Assembly: GCF_001668615.1 (NCBI RefSeq)
Contig: NZ_LZMC01000021.1
Location: forward strand, 1 to 64,000
DNA from: Mycobacterium sp. 1274761.0
GTDB lineage: Bacteria; Actinomycetota; Actinomycetes; Mycobacteriales; Mycobacteriaceae
Direction: 5' to 3'
Length of the DNA stretch: 64,000 bases
Shown here: positions 44,690-53,908 of the stretch, piece by piece
Layout: every line of letters begins with the position of its first letter
How positions within the stretch are numbered: position 1 is the stretch's first letter
Notes under the pieces: model-generated
What the model saw: the letters and a program-made list of their open reading frames with translations, nothing else
The model's database searches: none
Told to the model about the DNA's origin: nothing
Made by a program: the position numbers and the translations under genes

Positions 44690-47310
44690 GGCATCTCCCG
44701 TCGCACGGCGGGTCCCCACAACGGCTGCATGCCGCCAGGAAGCGACAGATGCGTCGCGGTGATGACTCCGGACAGCTCGCGCAGGTCGGCGTGCAGCCCG
44801 TCGAGCAGCTCAACAAGCACGCCGCGTGTGCCGTCGGCGCCGACGTCCTGCAGGTCATCCGGGTCGACCCGACGCAGCCTGGTACCGATCTCGTCAATCA
44901 TCCGCTCGGGCCGCGCCGAGCCCAGCGCCTTGAGACCGGCGCGTAGCCGCTCGAACTGGTAGGCCAGCGAGCGCGGGTTTTCGGCGTCGAACATCACGAG
45001 ATCGGCCACCGCGGAGATGTTCACCACGCCGGGATTGCGCCTGCGGTAGATGACCGACGACTCGCAGGCCACCAGCGCCGACTCGGTGACGGTCTGCTCG
45101 GCCTCCGGGCTGCGGACCGGCGTCATCGTCGCGCTGAGCAATGCCGTCAGAGCCAGGCCGCGCTCGATGCGCTTGCCGATGTCCATCATCGTCCAGCCGA
45201 CGTCCTGCACCATCGACTCGGCCGCCAGCCCCGACAGCGCCAGCATCCCAGCCAGCGTCTCGTGGTGGGCCGCAACCAGATAGGCCTCGCCCTCAGTGCG
45301 CGATTCGGGCATCGAGCGGCCCCGGTGAAGCACCGCACGTTCGACCGCCGCGAGCACCATCCAGGTGTCGTTGGACATCTGGTCGCGCACCGCGCGTGCC
45401 GACAGGCCGAGCCGCTCCACCGACTGAGCCAGCGAACCAGGTCGATGCCGGTCGGCGGTCAGCGACCACAAGGTCGTCGGCGCGGTCGCGATCATCTCGT
45501 GCGCATCACCGTCGGCACCCGTGTCGGTGCCCGTGACCCGACCCAGCGCGGCCAGCAGCGCGGGCACGCATTCGCTGCCCGCCATGCCCTGCCGGTACCG
45601 GAATTCGTGATACCGCTCGCGGGTGACGGTCAACAGCCTGGCCATGTTTTCGGCGCGCTCTGCGTACCGTCCCATCCAGAACAGATCCGACAGGACGCGT
45701 GGCGAGCTGACGGCGCGGGTGGGGCTCGGCTTCATCGCCGGGAGCTCCAGCGGCGACGTCAGGATCCGTTCAGCGGTCATCCGAGCCGGGGTGCGAACCC
45801 AGACATCCTTGGCCGCAACCGTTTTCAGCGGCGAACCCGCACCGCCAAGAGAGACGTGGTAGCCGAGGCCGCCGATCATCGGTGCGTAACCGCCGCGCTG
45901 GGCCACCGTGAACAATCGCATTCCGATGCTGGCCGAGGACAGCCCGCCCGGATTTAAATCGGTAGGGGCAGTGGAGAACTGCGGTACCTCCTGGCCCACC
46001 CACTGCCACGGCGCGGCCTCGATGCGGGCGGCGAGGTCGGCGCGCTGCTTGACCGTCAACGCCGGACCCACCACCGTCCCGCCACCGGTCACCGGTTTGA
46101 TCAGCAGCGACCCCAGCTTGTTCAGCAGGTGCGAACGCTCGACGTTGATGCCGCCCCAGTACACCGGTGCCGCCTCCAGCAGCGGCGTCTCGCCGAGAAG
46201 CGCACGCGCCAAGTCGGGCAGAAAACGCAGCAGCCCAGGGCTTTCCAATACGCCGCTGCCCAGCGTGTTCACCACCGTCACCGCTCCTCTGCGCATCACC
46301 TCGACCAGCCCGGCCACACCGAGTCGCGAATCCGAGCGCAGGTCAAGTGGATCGGCATAGTCGGCGTCCAACCGGCGCAGCACCACGTCGACGCGCTTGA
46401 GCATGCCGAGCGAGCGCATCCACAGCTTGCCGTCCCGGACCACCAGGTCCGCGCTTTCCACCAACGGGAAGCCCAGCACGCTGGCCAGATAAGCCTGGTC
46501 GAACGCGGTTTCGGAGTGGATGCCCGGGCTGAGCACCACCACCACCGGTTCCTCGGCCGACTCGGGCGCGACGTCGATCAGGGCCAGCCGCAGCGCCTGC
46601 GCCCACGGCGAGGCCGGACGGGGCGCGATCCGTTCGTAGAGATCGGGCACGGCGTGGGCGATGACGCGGCGGTCGGCGAGCGCATAACCCGCGCCCGACG
46701 GCGCCTGAGCCCAGTCCGCATTGACGACAAACTCCCCTGATGCGCTGCGGCTGATGTCGCACGCGTGCATGAACAGTTGATGCTTGCCCGGCACCTCGAT
46801 GCCACGCGCCGCACGCAGATAACCCGGATGGGCGAATAGCAGTTGCGGGGGCAACACGCCGCCGGTCACCGACCGGCGGGGGCCGTACAGGTCGGCCAGC
46901 ACCGCGTCGAGCATCCGGGAGCGTTGCACCAGACCGGATTCCAGCGTGCTCCAGTCGTTCGCCGAGATCACCAGCGGCAGCGCGTCCAAACGCCACGACA
47001 CCGGCCCGGCGTCGTCGCCGTTGGTGGCGGGTTCGGAGTTCGTGCCGGGTGGGATGTATGTGATGCCGTCGTTGTCGACGAGGTTGCGCACGAGGGCGCG
47101 CAGCTCGTCGAGGCCGGTGCGGCCCCGCTCGCCGACACATTCGGCGACTTCGAGCCAGGCCGGCCGGACATTGCCTGCCGCGTCGACAAATTCGTCGTAT
47201 CCACTGACGCTCGTGTCGGTGGGTTCAAACAGCGCCTGCTGGGCCCGCGCGGTGCGGTAGCCGGCCAGCAGGTGGTCGATATCGTGCGGATCAGCCGCGG
47301 GTCGTGCCAT
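44686..47310 (-). CDS. Fusion of circularly permuted ATP-grasp and alpha-E domains (Rv2567-like)
   Basis: 874 aa from ATG 47310. The first 480 residues or so match the circularly permuted ATP-grasp (former DUF404/DUF407) with SGYDEFVDAAGNVRP, FAHPGYLRAARG, VVVLSPGIHSETAFDQAYLA and YWGGINVERSHLLNKLG in pieces. The remaining part is the helical alpha-E domain (former DUF403) with DLFWMGRYAERAENMARLL and HHETLAGML. The family is predicted to ligate amino acids or peptides using ATP. In many bacteria the two halves are separate genes; here they are fused as in M. tuberculosis Rv2567. The stop is coupled to the transglutaminase. Confidence 0.93.
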   Translation of the reverse strand: MARPAADPHDIDHLLAGYRTARAQQALFEPTDTSVSGYDEFVDAAGNVRPAWLEVAECVGERGRTGLDELRALVRNLVDNDGITYIPPGTNSEPATNGDDAGPVSWRLDALPLVISANDWSTLESGLVQRSRMLDAVLADLYGPRRSVTGGVLPPQLLFAHPGYLRAARGIEVPGKHQLFMHACDISRSASGEFVVNADWAQAPSGAGYALADRRVIAHAVPDLYERIAPRPASPWAQALRLALIDVAPESAEEPVVVVLSPGIHSETAFDQAYLASVLGFPLVESADLVVRDGKLWMRSLGMLKRVDVVLRRLDADYADPLDLRSDSRLGVAGLVEVMRRGAVTVVNTLGSGVLESPGLLRFLPDLARALLGETPLLEAAPVYWGGINVERSHLLNKLGSLLIKPVTGGGTVVGPALTVKQRADLAARIEAAPWQWVGQEVPQFSTAPTDLNPGGLSSASIGMRLFTVAQRGGYAPMIGGLGYHVSLGGAGSPLKTVAAKDVWVRTPARMTAERILTSPLELPAMKPSPTRAVSSPRVLSDLFWMGRYAERAENMARLLTVTRERYHEFRYRQGMAGSECVPALLAALGRVTGTDTGADGDAHEMIATAPTTLWSLTADRHRPGSLAQSVERLGLSARAVRDQMSNDTWMVLAAVERAVLHRGRSMPESRTEGEAYLVAAHHETLAGMLALSGLAAESMVQDVGWTMMDIGKRIERGLALTALLSATMTPVRSPEAEQTVTESALVACESSVIYRRRNPGVVNISAVADLVMFDAENPRSLAYQFERLRAGLKALGSARPERMIDEIGTRLRRVDPDDLQDVGADGTRGVLVELLDGLHADLRELSGVITATHLSLPGGMQPLWGPAVRREMP

Positions 47311-48242
47311 CAATGCACGACGGTACTGAAGTGTCGCCGGTCGGCCAGTCGCCGCGCCAGCAGAACCAGGACCGCAGCGAGCACGATCCCGGCCAAGTTG
47401 ATCAGAAGCTGCAGGGCGGATTTCGCGGCGATGTCCCAGTCGCCGACCGTCGCGGCCACGACGGCGAAGCCGGCGGCGGGCACCGTGGTCACCGAGATGA
47501 AAACACCGACAAGCGCGGCCGATTTGGCCGACACCAACGACAGCATTCCCGCCGCACCGGCGAAGAGCGCCACAACGAAGGACAGCGGCCCGACCTGGAA
47601 GATGAAGTCGACCTGATCGAGTTGGCGCGTGCTGGTGACCTCGATCCACCCGACGGCCTCGCCCGCCAGCACCGCGACCGCGGTGACAAGCATCGCGACG
47701 GGAAACCCGACGAGCAGCGCCAGCGCGGCGCGGCGGGCGAGGGAAGTCTTGCGTCGCACCAAGGACACCGCCAGCGCGGCCAGCGGGCCGAACTCCGGCC
47801 CGACGACCATCGCACCCACCACGGTGACCGGCGAGTCGGTCACCACGCCGACCGCCGCGATCAGGCAGGCCAGGCACAGAAACGCGAGGTAGGTGACGTT
47901 GAGTGTGGACTCCTCGCGGGTCCGGCTGGCCAGCTCGTCCCATACCACCGCGTCGGCCGGATCACCTTCTGCGTCCTCTTCGGCTTGGTAGGCACGCGTC
48001 GAGAGCACGGTGTCGACGACATCGAGTGTGATCGCGCCGCGCTCCTTGACGCCCATCGCCTTCAACGTGTCGACCACGTCGTTGGCGGACTCGCGCGCGA
48101 TTTCGGCGGTGACCTCGTCACCGGGCGGATCCAGTGCGGCGCCGCGGTGGACCACCAGGTGCGCGACGCCCGGGTTCTGGGCGAGGGCGCCGATCACGTC
48201 GTCGCGTAGGTCGGCCGGCGCGATGACCCGTAAGTGCAGCAT
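47310..48242 (-). CDS. DUF389 integral membrane protein
   Basis: 310 aa from ATG 48242 (a GTG lies 9 nt upstream). The N-terminal 100 residues form a soluble ferredoxin-like part; then about six membrane helices follow, starting with YLAFLCLACLIAAVGVV and including DSPVTVVGAMVVGPEFGPL, the DUF389 hallmark. Role unknown. Its TGA shares a base with the next ATG (TGATG), so it is translationally coupled to the ATP-grasp/alpha-E gene and is the first gene of this operon. That coupling is a useful clue to function. Confidence 0.9.
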   Translation of the reverse strand: MLHLRVIAPADLRDDVIGALAQNPGVAHLVVHRGAALDPPGDEVTAEIARESANDVVDTLKAMGVKERGAITLDVVDTVLSTRAYQAEEDAEGDPADAVVWDELASRTREESTLNVTYLAFLCLACLIAAVGVVTDSPVTVVGAMVVGPEFGPLAALAVSLVRRKTSLARRAALALLVGFPVAMLVTAVAVLAGEAVGWIEVTSTRQLDQVDFIFQVGPLSFVVALFAGAAGMLSLVSAKSAALVGVFISVTTVPAAGFAVVAATVGDWDIAAKSALQLLINLAGIVLAAVLVLLARRLADRRHFSTVVH

Positions 48243-48284
48243 TGTCGGCACAGTAGTGGCATCGCTGCTTTACTGTCTCTAGTC

Positions 48285-48704
48285 ATGAAGCGCCGGTTTC
48301 CTGTTGCAGCCGCACTCCTCGTCGCGGTCGCCGTGGCGGGCTGCTCGAGCCCTCCGTCCGCCCTGAGCAATCGCGACGCCAAGGTGACCATCAACGGCAA
48401 AGCCACCAACGCGTTGCAGCCGGTCACCTGCAGCCAGAACGGCCGCAGTTGGACCATCGAGACGCTCGACAAGGAGCCCGGGTTCACGGCGACGATTCAG
48501 CTCGGGGACACCGTGACCCCGCAGGCGGTCGACATTCGCAACTTGGGCAATTTCACCGGCACCTTCTGGGACGACAATCTCGGCAAGGCGCAGGCGAAGG
48601 TCAACCAGGGCAAGTTCACCATCAGCGGTGAAGCCCAGGGGGCGTTCGCCGACAAGCCCAACCAGACCACGACCGCGACGTTCGACATCACGACGACCTG
48701 CTGA
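48285..48704 (+). CDS. LpqH-family (19-kDa antigen-like) lipoprotein
   Basis: 139 aa. The signal peptide ends with lipobox VAGC (Cys at about residue 20), so the mature protein is lipid-anchored at the cell surface. The mature part has the family pattern: KVTINGK near the start, VTCSQNG, NFTGTFWDDNLGKAQAKVNQGKFTISGEAQG (in parts) and a C-terminal cysteine; two cysteines probably form a disulfide. TACTGT (48271-48276) ends 8 nt before the ATG, so a very short leader is likely. It is divergent from the DUF389 gene. Confidence 0.9.
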   Translation: MKRRFPVAAALLVAVAVAGCSSPPSALSNRDAKVTINGKATNALQPVTCSQNGRSWTIETLDKEPGFTATIQLGDTVTPQAVDIRNLGNFTGTFWDDNLGKAQAKVNQGKFTISGEAQGAFADKPNQTTTATFDITTTC

Positions 48705-48734
48705 GCCGGTTTTCGCTCGGCACCCCACTCTCTT

Positions 48735-48797
48735 CGCCGAGTTCTGCGTGCGGGTCGTTATTTTGCGCGATCAGCGACCCTACGGCAGATCTCGGCG
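48735..48797. terminator. Long imperfect hairpin between convergent genes (copy A)
   Basis: CGCCGAG (48735-48741) pairs with CTCGGCG (48791-48797), TCTGC with GCAGA, and GGGTCG (48752-48757) with CGACCC (48775-48780), around a 17-base loop. It lies after the lipoprotein stop and covers the last codons of the convergent HxlR gene, so it can serve as a shared terminator. It shares GCCGAGTTCTGC and GGGTCG with a second hairpin near 55.35 kb. Confidence 0.65.
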
Positions 48798-49259
48798 AGC
48801 AACGCGGACGGCCAGCTCGTCCGGCGGCACCGGATGGCCCTTGGCGCAGCGGATTTCGACGCCGGCCGTCGCGCCGCAGTCGGCGTGGGCGAGCCGTAGC
48901 GGTGACCGGTGCGGCAGGTGCTTCCTGCCCCACTCGAACATCGCCCACACCACGGGCATGAAGTCCACACCTGACGGGCTGAGCACGTACTCCTCGCGAC
49001 CGCGCTGACCCGGCTCGCGGTACGGGCGCTTGATCAGCAGTCCGGCGTCGACCAACTCGTTCAGCCGGGTCGCGGCAGCCGCCTTGGTGATGCCGACGCG
49101 GGTGCAGAAATCGTCGAACCGCGTGGTGCCGTAATAGGCCTCTCGCAGGATCAGCATCGCCGACTTGGTGCCGAGCAATGCCATCGTCTTCTCGATGGGG
49201 CATTCGCCGATGGCCGACCACGCGCTTCGGTCGGCCAGCCGGCCCTGCAGAACTGTCAT
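48780..49259 (-). CDS. HxlR-family transcriptional regulator
   Basis: 159 aa from ATG 49259, with GAGGTG 6 nt upstream. The N-terminal cysteine (GECPIEKTMALLG) and the winged helix (LILREAYYGTTRFDDFCTRVGITKAAAATRLNELVDAGLL in parts: TRFDDFCTR, ITKAAAATRLNEL) are typical of HxlR proteins, some of which sense aldehydes or redox state through Cys. Two more cysteines (HADCGA, IRCAKG) may bind metal. It is divergent from the thiolase gene and shares an operator region with it. Confidence 0.92.
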   Translation of the reverse strand: MTVLQGRLADRSAWSAIGECPIEKTMALLGTKSAMLILREAYYGTTRFDDFCTRVGITKAAAATRLNELVDAGLLIKRPYREPGQRGREEYVLSPSGVDFMPVVWAMFEWGRKHLPHRSPLRLAHADCGATAGVEIRCAKGHPVPPDELAVRVARRDLP

Positions 49260-49272
49260 GGAATTCACCTCG

Positions 49273-49335
49273 CTGCTGAGTTGTTCCTACTATACCTAGG
49301 TGGTATAGCTAGGTATAGAGAGCTTTACTCAGCAG
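49273..49335. promoter_or_regulatory. Multi-site operator between the HxlR and thiolase genes
   Basis: TATACC (49291-49296) faces GGTATA (49302-49307) around TAGGT, and another GGTATA follows at 49312-49317, so the same half-site occurs three times at about one helical turn. An outer 8-bp inverted repeat CTGCTGAG (49273-49280) / CTCAGCAG (49328-49335) frames them. The stretch is AT-rich and must contain both divergent promoters, so HxlR probably represses both genes. Confidence 0.75.
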
Positions 49336-49348
49336 CTAGGAGGCAGCA

Positions 49349-50530
49349 ATGTCGAAATATGCAGGGCGCGATGCGGTCATCGTCGGAGCGGTACGCACCC
49401 CGATCGGAAAGGGCAAGGCCGGCGGCGCGCTGCACGACGTGCTTCCTGTCGACCTGCTCGCCCACAGCTTGAAGGAACTCGTGGCGCGCACGGGCGTCGA
49501 CCCGGTACAGGTCGACGACGTCATCGCGGGTGCGGTCACACAGGTCGGCGATCAGGCCGCCAACATCGCGCGCAATGCGTTGCTCGGCGCGGGCTTCCCC
49601 GAATCGGTGCCGGGCACGACCGTCGACCGCCAGTGCGGCAGCAGCCAGCAGGCGATCAGCTTCGCCGCCCAGGGCGTGATCGCCGGCGCGTACGACATCG
49701 TGATCGCCGCAGGCGTCGAGTCGATGGGCCGGGTGCCGATGGGTTCGAGCGTACTGCCCGACAGCGACCCGGTCGGCGCAATGGCTCAGCGGTACCCCGA
49801 CGGGCTTGTGCCGCAAGGTATCAGCGCAGAGCTGATCGCCGCGAAGTGGGGATTCTCACGCCAGCAGCTCGACGACTTCTCTGCGGGCAGCCACGAAAAG
49901 GCCGCCGCGGCAACGAAAGAGGGCCGCTTCGACAACGAGCTTGCCCCCATCGCGGGCCTGGCCACCGACGAGATCATCCGACCCGGCACGACGGTGGAGA
50001 CGCTGGCGAACCTGAAGCCGGCGTTCTACAACCCGGCGTACGAAGCCCGTTTCCCGCAGATTCAGTGGGAGATCACCGCGGGCAACTCGTCGCCGCTGTC
50101 GGATGGCAGCGCAGCGGTGCTGATCACCACGTCGGAGTCGGCCAAGCGCCACGGCCTGCGTCCGCTGGCGCGTATTCACACCGCCACCGTCGTCGGATCC
50201 GATCCGCTGTACATGCTGACCGGCGTCATCCCGGCCACCGAGAAGGTGCTGACGCGTGCGGGCCTGGGCCTGGCCGACATCGACCTCTTCGAAGTCAACG
50301 AGGCCTTCGCTCCGGTCGTATTGGCGTGGGCGCAGGACACTGGCGCTGACCTGGCGAAGACGAACCTCAACGGCGGCGCGATCGCGATCGGACATCCGTT
50401 GGGCGCCAGCGGGGTCCGCATCATGACCACGATGGTCAATGCGCTCGAACAGCGCGGCGGTCGCTACGGGTTGCAGACGATGTGTGAGGCGGGCGGCATG
50501 GCCAACGCCACCATCATCGAGCGGTTGTGA
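49349..50530 (+). CDS. Acetyl-CoA C-acyltransferase (thiolase)
   Basis: 393 aa with AGGAGG 7 nt before the ATG. It cleaves or forms 3-ketoacyl-CoA. The nucleophile Cys is in DRQCGSSQQ (about residue 95), with NGGAIAIGHPLGASG (catalytic His) and the second Cys in CEAGGMANA; the usual CEGGG has Ala at one position, a mild variant. It follows the HxlR operator and is joined to an NmrA-like gene, suggesting an inducible degradative step rather than core fatty acid breakdown. FadA-type paralogues abound in mycobacteria. Confidence 0.94.
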   Translation: MSKYAGRDAVIVGAVRTPIGKGKAGGALHDVLPVDLLAHSLKELVARTGVDPVQVDDVIAGAVTQVGDQAANIARNALLGAGFPESVPGTTVDRQCGSSQQAISFAAQGVIAGAYDIVIAAGVESMGRVPMGSSVLPDSDPVGAMAQRYPDGLVPQGISAELIAAKWGFSRQQLDDFSAGSHEKAAAATKEGRFDNELAPIAGLATDEIIRPGTTVETLANLKPAFYNPAYEARFPQIQWEITAGNSSPLSDGSAAVLITTSESAKRHGLRPLARIHTATVVGSDPLYMLTGVIPATEKVLTRAGLGLADIDLFEVNEAFAPVVLAWAQDTGADLAKTNLNGGAIAIGHPLGASGVRIMTTMVNALEQRGGRYGLQTMCEAGGMANATIIERL

Positions 50531-50538
50531 GTCGGCCA

Positions 50539-51627
50539 ATGTCTTCTCACACCACCTCGAACATCTTCGTTGTCGGCGGCACCGGAGCCCAGGGCATGCC
50601 GATCATCCGTGCGCTCGTCGCCGACAATAAATACTCTGTTCGTTTCCTCACCCGCGATGCCGGCAGTCGGCGAGCCAGGGAACTGCTTGAACTCGACAAC
50701 GTCTCCGCCGTGGAGGGGTCGTTCGCCGACGAAGCGACGCTACGTGAGGGGTTCCGCGGCTGCGATGGGGCCTTCGTCAACATCGACGGGTTCAACACCG
50801 GCGAGAAGAGCGAGATCTACTGGGCGATACGCAGTTACGAGATCGCCATCGAAGAAGGGGTCAAGTTCTTCGTCTACGGGAACCTCGACTACGGGCTCAA
50901 GAAGGCTGGATACGACTCTCGGTTCCGCACCGGCCATTACGACGGCAAGGGCCGCGTCGGCGAGTGGATCCTGTTCCAGAATCAGCTGAATCGGGACCGG
51001 ATGGGCGCGGCGGTGTTCACCTCTGGCCCCTACCTCGAGATGGTGATTTCAGCGGGTACGCCGATGACGCCCACCCTGGAGGACGGCGTCCTGACGTGGC
51101 GTGTCCCACTCGGCGATGGGGCGGTGCCGCACGTGGCGCTCGAGGATTGCGGTCACTACGTGCGGTGGCTCTTCGACCATCCCGAGCGCGCGAACGGCAT
51201 GGACCTCGAGGTCGCTGTCGACGATATCGCCTACGCCGATCTCGCAGCTGCGTTCGAGAAGGTCACCGGGCATCCGGCGCGCTATGTCGACACCGACCTG
51301 GACACCTACTGGCGAACCGGTCCACTCAGCGTCATCGCCGACGCGCCCGCGGGGTACAACGCCGACCGGAAAGACAAGAGCACGATGGACGTCCGCGCCA
51401 ACTTCACCGGCTTCTGGAATCTCTGGAAATACCGAGTGATCAAACGGGATTACGCGCTGCTCGACGAGATCCACCCCAACCGGATCAAGAGTGCCGAGGA
51501 CTGGTTAAGGCGCCAGGATCAACGCGCACGGGAATTCGGCAGGGACGGCCTCTGGGAACAGATCCAACCGGAGAATCGGACTCCGATACTCAAGATCGGC
51601 GAGGACGGCCGGCAGGGGAAGTTGTAG
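50539..51627 (+). CDS. NmrA-family NAD(P)-binding protein
   Basis: 362 aa from ATG 50539. A GTG at 50527 overlapping the thiolase stop (GTGA) is an alternative that would couple translation. The Rossmann start VVGGTGAQGMPIIRAL fits NmrA-like atypical SDRs, and NGLDYGLKK/YGNLDYG stands where the catalytic tyrosine usually is. NmrA proteins are either NADP sensors or oxidoreductases such as isoflavone reductase types. Being co-transcribed with the thiolase it may act on the same substrate; no clear catalytic YxxxK is visible. Confidence 0.85.
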   Translation: MSSHTTSNIFVVGGTGAQGMPIIRALVADNKYSVRFLTRDAGSRRARELLELDNVSAVEGSFADEATLREGFRGCDGAFVNIDGFNTGEKSEIYWAIRSYEIAIEEGVKFFVYGNLDYGLKKAGYDSRFRTGHYDGKGRVGEWILFQNQLNRDRMGAAVFTSGPYLEMVISAGTPMTPTLEDGVLTWRVPLGDGAVPHVALEDCGHYVRWLFDHPERANGMDLEVAVDDIAYADLAAAFEKVTGHPARYVDTDLDTYWRTGPLSVIADAPAGYNADRKDKSTMDVRANFTGFWNLWKYRVIKRDYALLDEIHPNRIKSAEDWLRRQDQRAREFGRDGLWEQIQPENRTPILKIGEDGRQGKL

Positions 51628-51635
51628 CCGACCGG

Positions 51636-52060
51636 CTACGCCCGGCTCAGCTCGAACAGCGGAATGACGCGGCTGGTCTTCGACTGGTACTCGGCGAAAA
51701 CCGGTGAGGCGGCGACGAGCTGGCTGAACGCCCGGTCGCGCTCCTCCCGCGGCAGTTCGCGACTGGTGACGTCGTAGGCGTCGGTACCGATCTCGATGTA
51801 TGCCCGCGGCTGCGCCCGCAGATTGTGCACCCAGTCGGGGTTGGTGTCGGCGCCCGCCTTCGATCCGACGATGATCAACTTTCCGTCGATTTGAAATAGG
51901 CCAGCGGTGCCAGCCGTCGTCGGCCGGACTTGGCGCCTGTCGAATGCAGCAGCAGTAGGTCGGCGCCGTCGAACGGGCCGCCCACCTTCCCGCCGTTGGC
52001 GCGGAACTCCTCGACGATGCTGTTGTTGAACGCGTTCATCGCGTCAGCGTCTTGCGTCAT
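51636..52060 (-). pseudogene. Ddn-like deazaflavin-dependent nitroreductase-family gene, frameshifted
   Basis: The N-terminal half (ATG 52060, ending LAPLAYF) and C-terminal half (IIVGSKAGADTNPDWVHNLRAQP and on to 51636) lie in different frames. They join into one 141-aa protein of the Ddn/F420-dependent family if one base is added near 51891-51897: ttcaaatcgacgg would read F-K-I-D-G if it were ttcaaaatcgacgg. Motifs GADLLLLHSTGAKSG, RAQPRAYIEIG and TSRVIPLFELSRA are all preserved. A lost A in a run is the simplest explanation, by sequencing error or real mutation. The start overlaps the aspS stop (ATGA). Confidence 0.82.
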
Positions 52061-53832
52061 GTCTTGTCAAGCTTCTCGGGTTTGGCATCTATTCCGGATT
52101 CCCTACGCTGCTGTGCCGTGATGGGTGCGGGCGCGCCGGTCAGCGGGTCAACGCCGCCGCCGGACTTCGGGAAGGCGATCACTTCGCGGATCGAGTCCGC
52201 GCCCGCCAGCAGCGCGGTCGTGCGGTCCCAGCCGAAGGCCAGCCCGCCGTGCGGTGGCGCGCCAAAGGTGAACGCCTCCAACAGGAATCCAAACTTCTCC
52301 TCGGCTTCGGCCTTGTCCAAGCCCATCACCGCGAACACCCGTTCCTGAACGTCGCGGCGGTGGATACGGATCGAACCGCCGCCGATCTCGTTGCCATTGC
52401 AGACCACGTCGTACGCATCGGCCAACACACTGCCCGGGTCGCTGGCGATGCTGTCCTCGAACTCGGGCTTCGGCGCGGTGAAGGCGTGGTGCACTGCGGT
52501 CCATGCACCGGAGCCGACCGCGACGTCGCCGTGTGCCGTCGCGTCGTCGGCGGGTTCGAACAGCGGCGGATCCACTACCCAGGTGAAGGCCCAGGCGTTT
52601 TGGTCGATCATGTCGAGCCGCTTGGCGATCTCGGTGCGGACCGCGCCCAGCAACGCCCTGGAGCTCTTCGCCGGACCAGCCGAGAAGAACACACAGTCCC
52701 CGGGCGACGCACCGACGTGAGCGGCCAGGCCGTCCCGTTCGGCGTCGGACAGGTTCTTGGCGACCGGACCGCCGAGAGAGCCGTCCTCCCCGACGAGCAC
52801 ATAGGCCAACCCCTTGTGCCCGCGCTGTTTGGCGAAGTCCTGCCACGCGTCCAGCGTGCGACGCGGTTGAGATGCGCCGCCGGGCATGACGACGGCCCCC
52901 ACGTACGGCGCCTGGAAGACCCGAAACGGCGTTTCCGTGAAGTAGTCGGCGCACTCAACGAGTTCGAGGCCAAACCGCAGATCGGGTTTATCCGAACCGA
53001 ACCGGCGCATCGCATCGGCGTAAGTGATCCTCGGCAAGGGCAGCGGCACGTCGTAGCCGATCAACCGCCACAAGGCGGCGACTATCTCCTCGGAGACCGC
53101 GATCACGTCCTCGGTGTCGACGAAGCTCATCTCAAGGTCGAGCTGGGTGAACTCCGGCTGACGGTCGGCGCGGAAATCCTCGTCGCGGTAACAGCGCGCG
53201 ATCTGGTAGTAGCGCTCCATGCCCGCCACCATGAGGAGTTGCTTGAACAGCTGCGGGCTCTGCGGCAGGGCGTAGAACGACCCCGGCTGCAGCCGGGCGG
53301 GCACCAGAAAGTCGCGGGCGCCTTCCGGGGTTGAGCGGGTCATCGTCGGGGTCTCGATCTCGACGAAGTCGTGCCGTGCGAGCACCTCACGGGCGGCGGC
53401 ATTGACTTTGGAGCGCAACCGGATCGCGTGGCCGGGCCCGTCCCGGCGCAGGTCGAGGTAGCGGTACTTGAGCCGCGCCTCCTCGCCGGGCTGTTCGTCG
53501 AGCTGGAAGGGCAGCGGTGCGCTCTCCCCCAGCACCGTCAGCGAGGTCGCGTTGACCTCGATGTCGCCGGTGGCGATCTCCGGGTTCGCGTTGCCTTCCG
53601 GCCTGACCTCGACGACACCCTCGACGGCGACGCAGAACTCGGAGCGCAGCCGGTGGGCGGCCTCGACAACGTCCGCTTCGCGGAACACCACCTGCGACAC
53701 CCCCGAGGCGTCACGCAGATCGATGAAGATCACGCCGCCATGGTCACGGCGGCGCGCCACCCAGCCGGCCAACGTCACCGTCTGACCGGCGTCGGTGGCT
53801 CGTAGCGAACCGGCGGCATGGCTGCGCAGCAC
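52057..53832 (-). CDS. aspS: Aspartyl-tRNA synthetase
   Basis: 591 aa from GTG 53832, with GGGAG 6 nt upstream. The N-terminal OB domain ([21 protein letters not shown]) is followed by the class II core: YRYLDLRR (motif 1 region), [25 protein letters not shown] (motif 2, in parts) and GGLAFGWDR (motif 3), with the bacterial GAD insertion between. Mycobacterial AspRS is reported to charge tRNA(Asn) as well, with GatCAB completing Asn. Its long frame upstream is not coding. On the minus strand TACACT (53877-53872) may be its -10. Confidence 0.97.
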   Translation of the reverse strand: MLRSHAAGSLRATDAGQTVTLAGWVARRRDHGGVIFIDLRDASGVSQVVFREADVVEAAHRLRSEFCVAVEGVVEVRPEGNANPEIATGDIEVNATSLTVLGESAPLPFQLDEQPGEEARLKYRYLDLRRDGPGHAIRLRSKVNAAAREVLARHDFVEIETPTMTRSTPEGARDFLVPARLQPGSFYALPQSPQLFKQLLMVAGMERYYQIARCYRDEDFRADRQPEFTQLDLEMSFVDTEDVIAVSEEIVAALWRLIGYDVPLPLPRITYADAMRRFGSDKPDLRFGLELVECADYFTETPFRVFQAPYVGAVVMPGGASQPRRTLDAWQDFAKQRGHKGLAYVLVGEDGSLGGPVAKNLSDAERDGLAAHVGASPGDCVFFSAGPAKSSRALLGAVRTEIAKRLDMIDQNAWAFTWVVDPPLFEPADDATAHGDVAVGSGAWTAVHHAFTAPKPEFEDSIASDPGSVLADAYDVVCNGNEIGGGSIRIHRRDVQERVFAVMGLDKAEAEEKFGFLLEAFTFGAPPHGGLAFGWDRTTALLAGADSIREVIAFPKSGGGVDPLTGAPAPITAQQRRESGIDAKPEKLDKT

Positions 53833-53908
53833 TAAAAACTCCCTGGGAATGGCCTGACGAGACGATTGCCAAGTGTAGAGGGGACGAATCCGCCGGTAGC
53901 TTGGCCTG

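Noticed and set aside
44686..47943. A 1085-aa version of the ATP-grasp/alpha-E protein
   Set aside because: The extra N-terminus overlaps the DUF389 coding region in another frame; ATG 47310 coincides with the DUF389 stop and gives the usual length.
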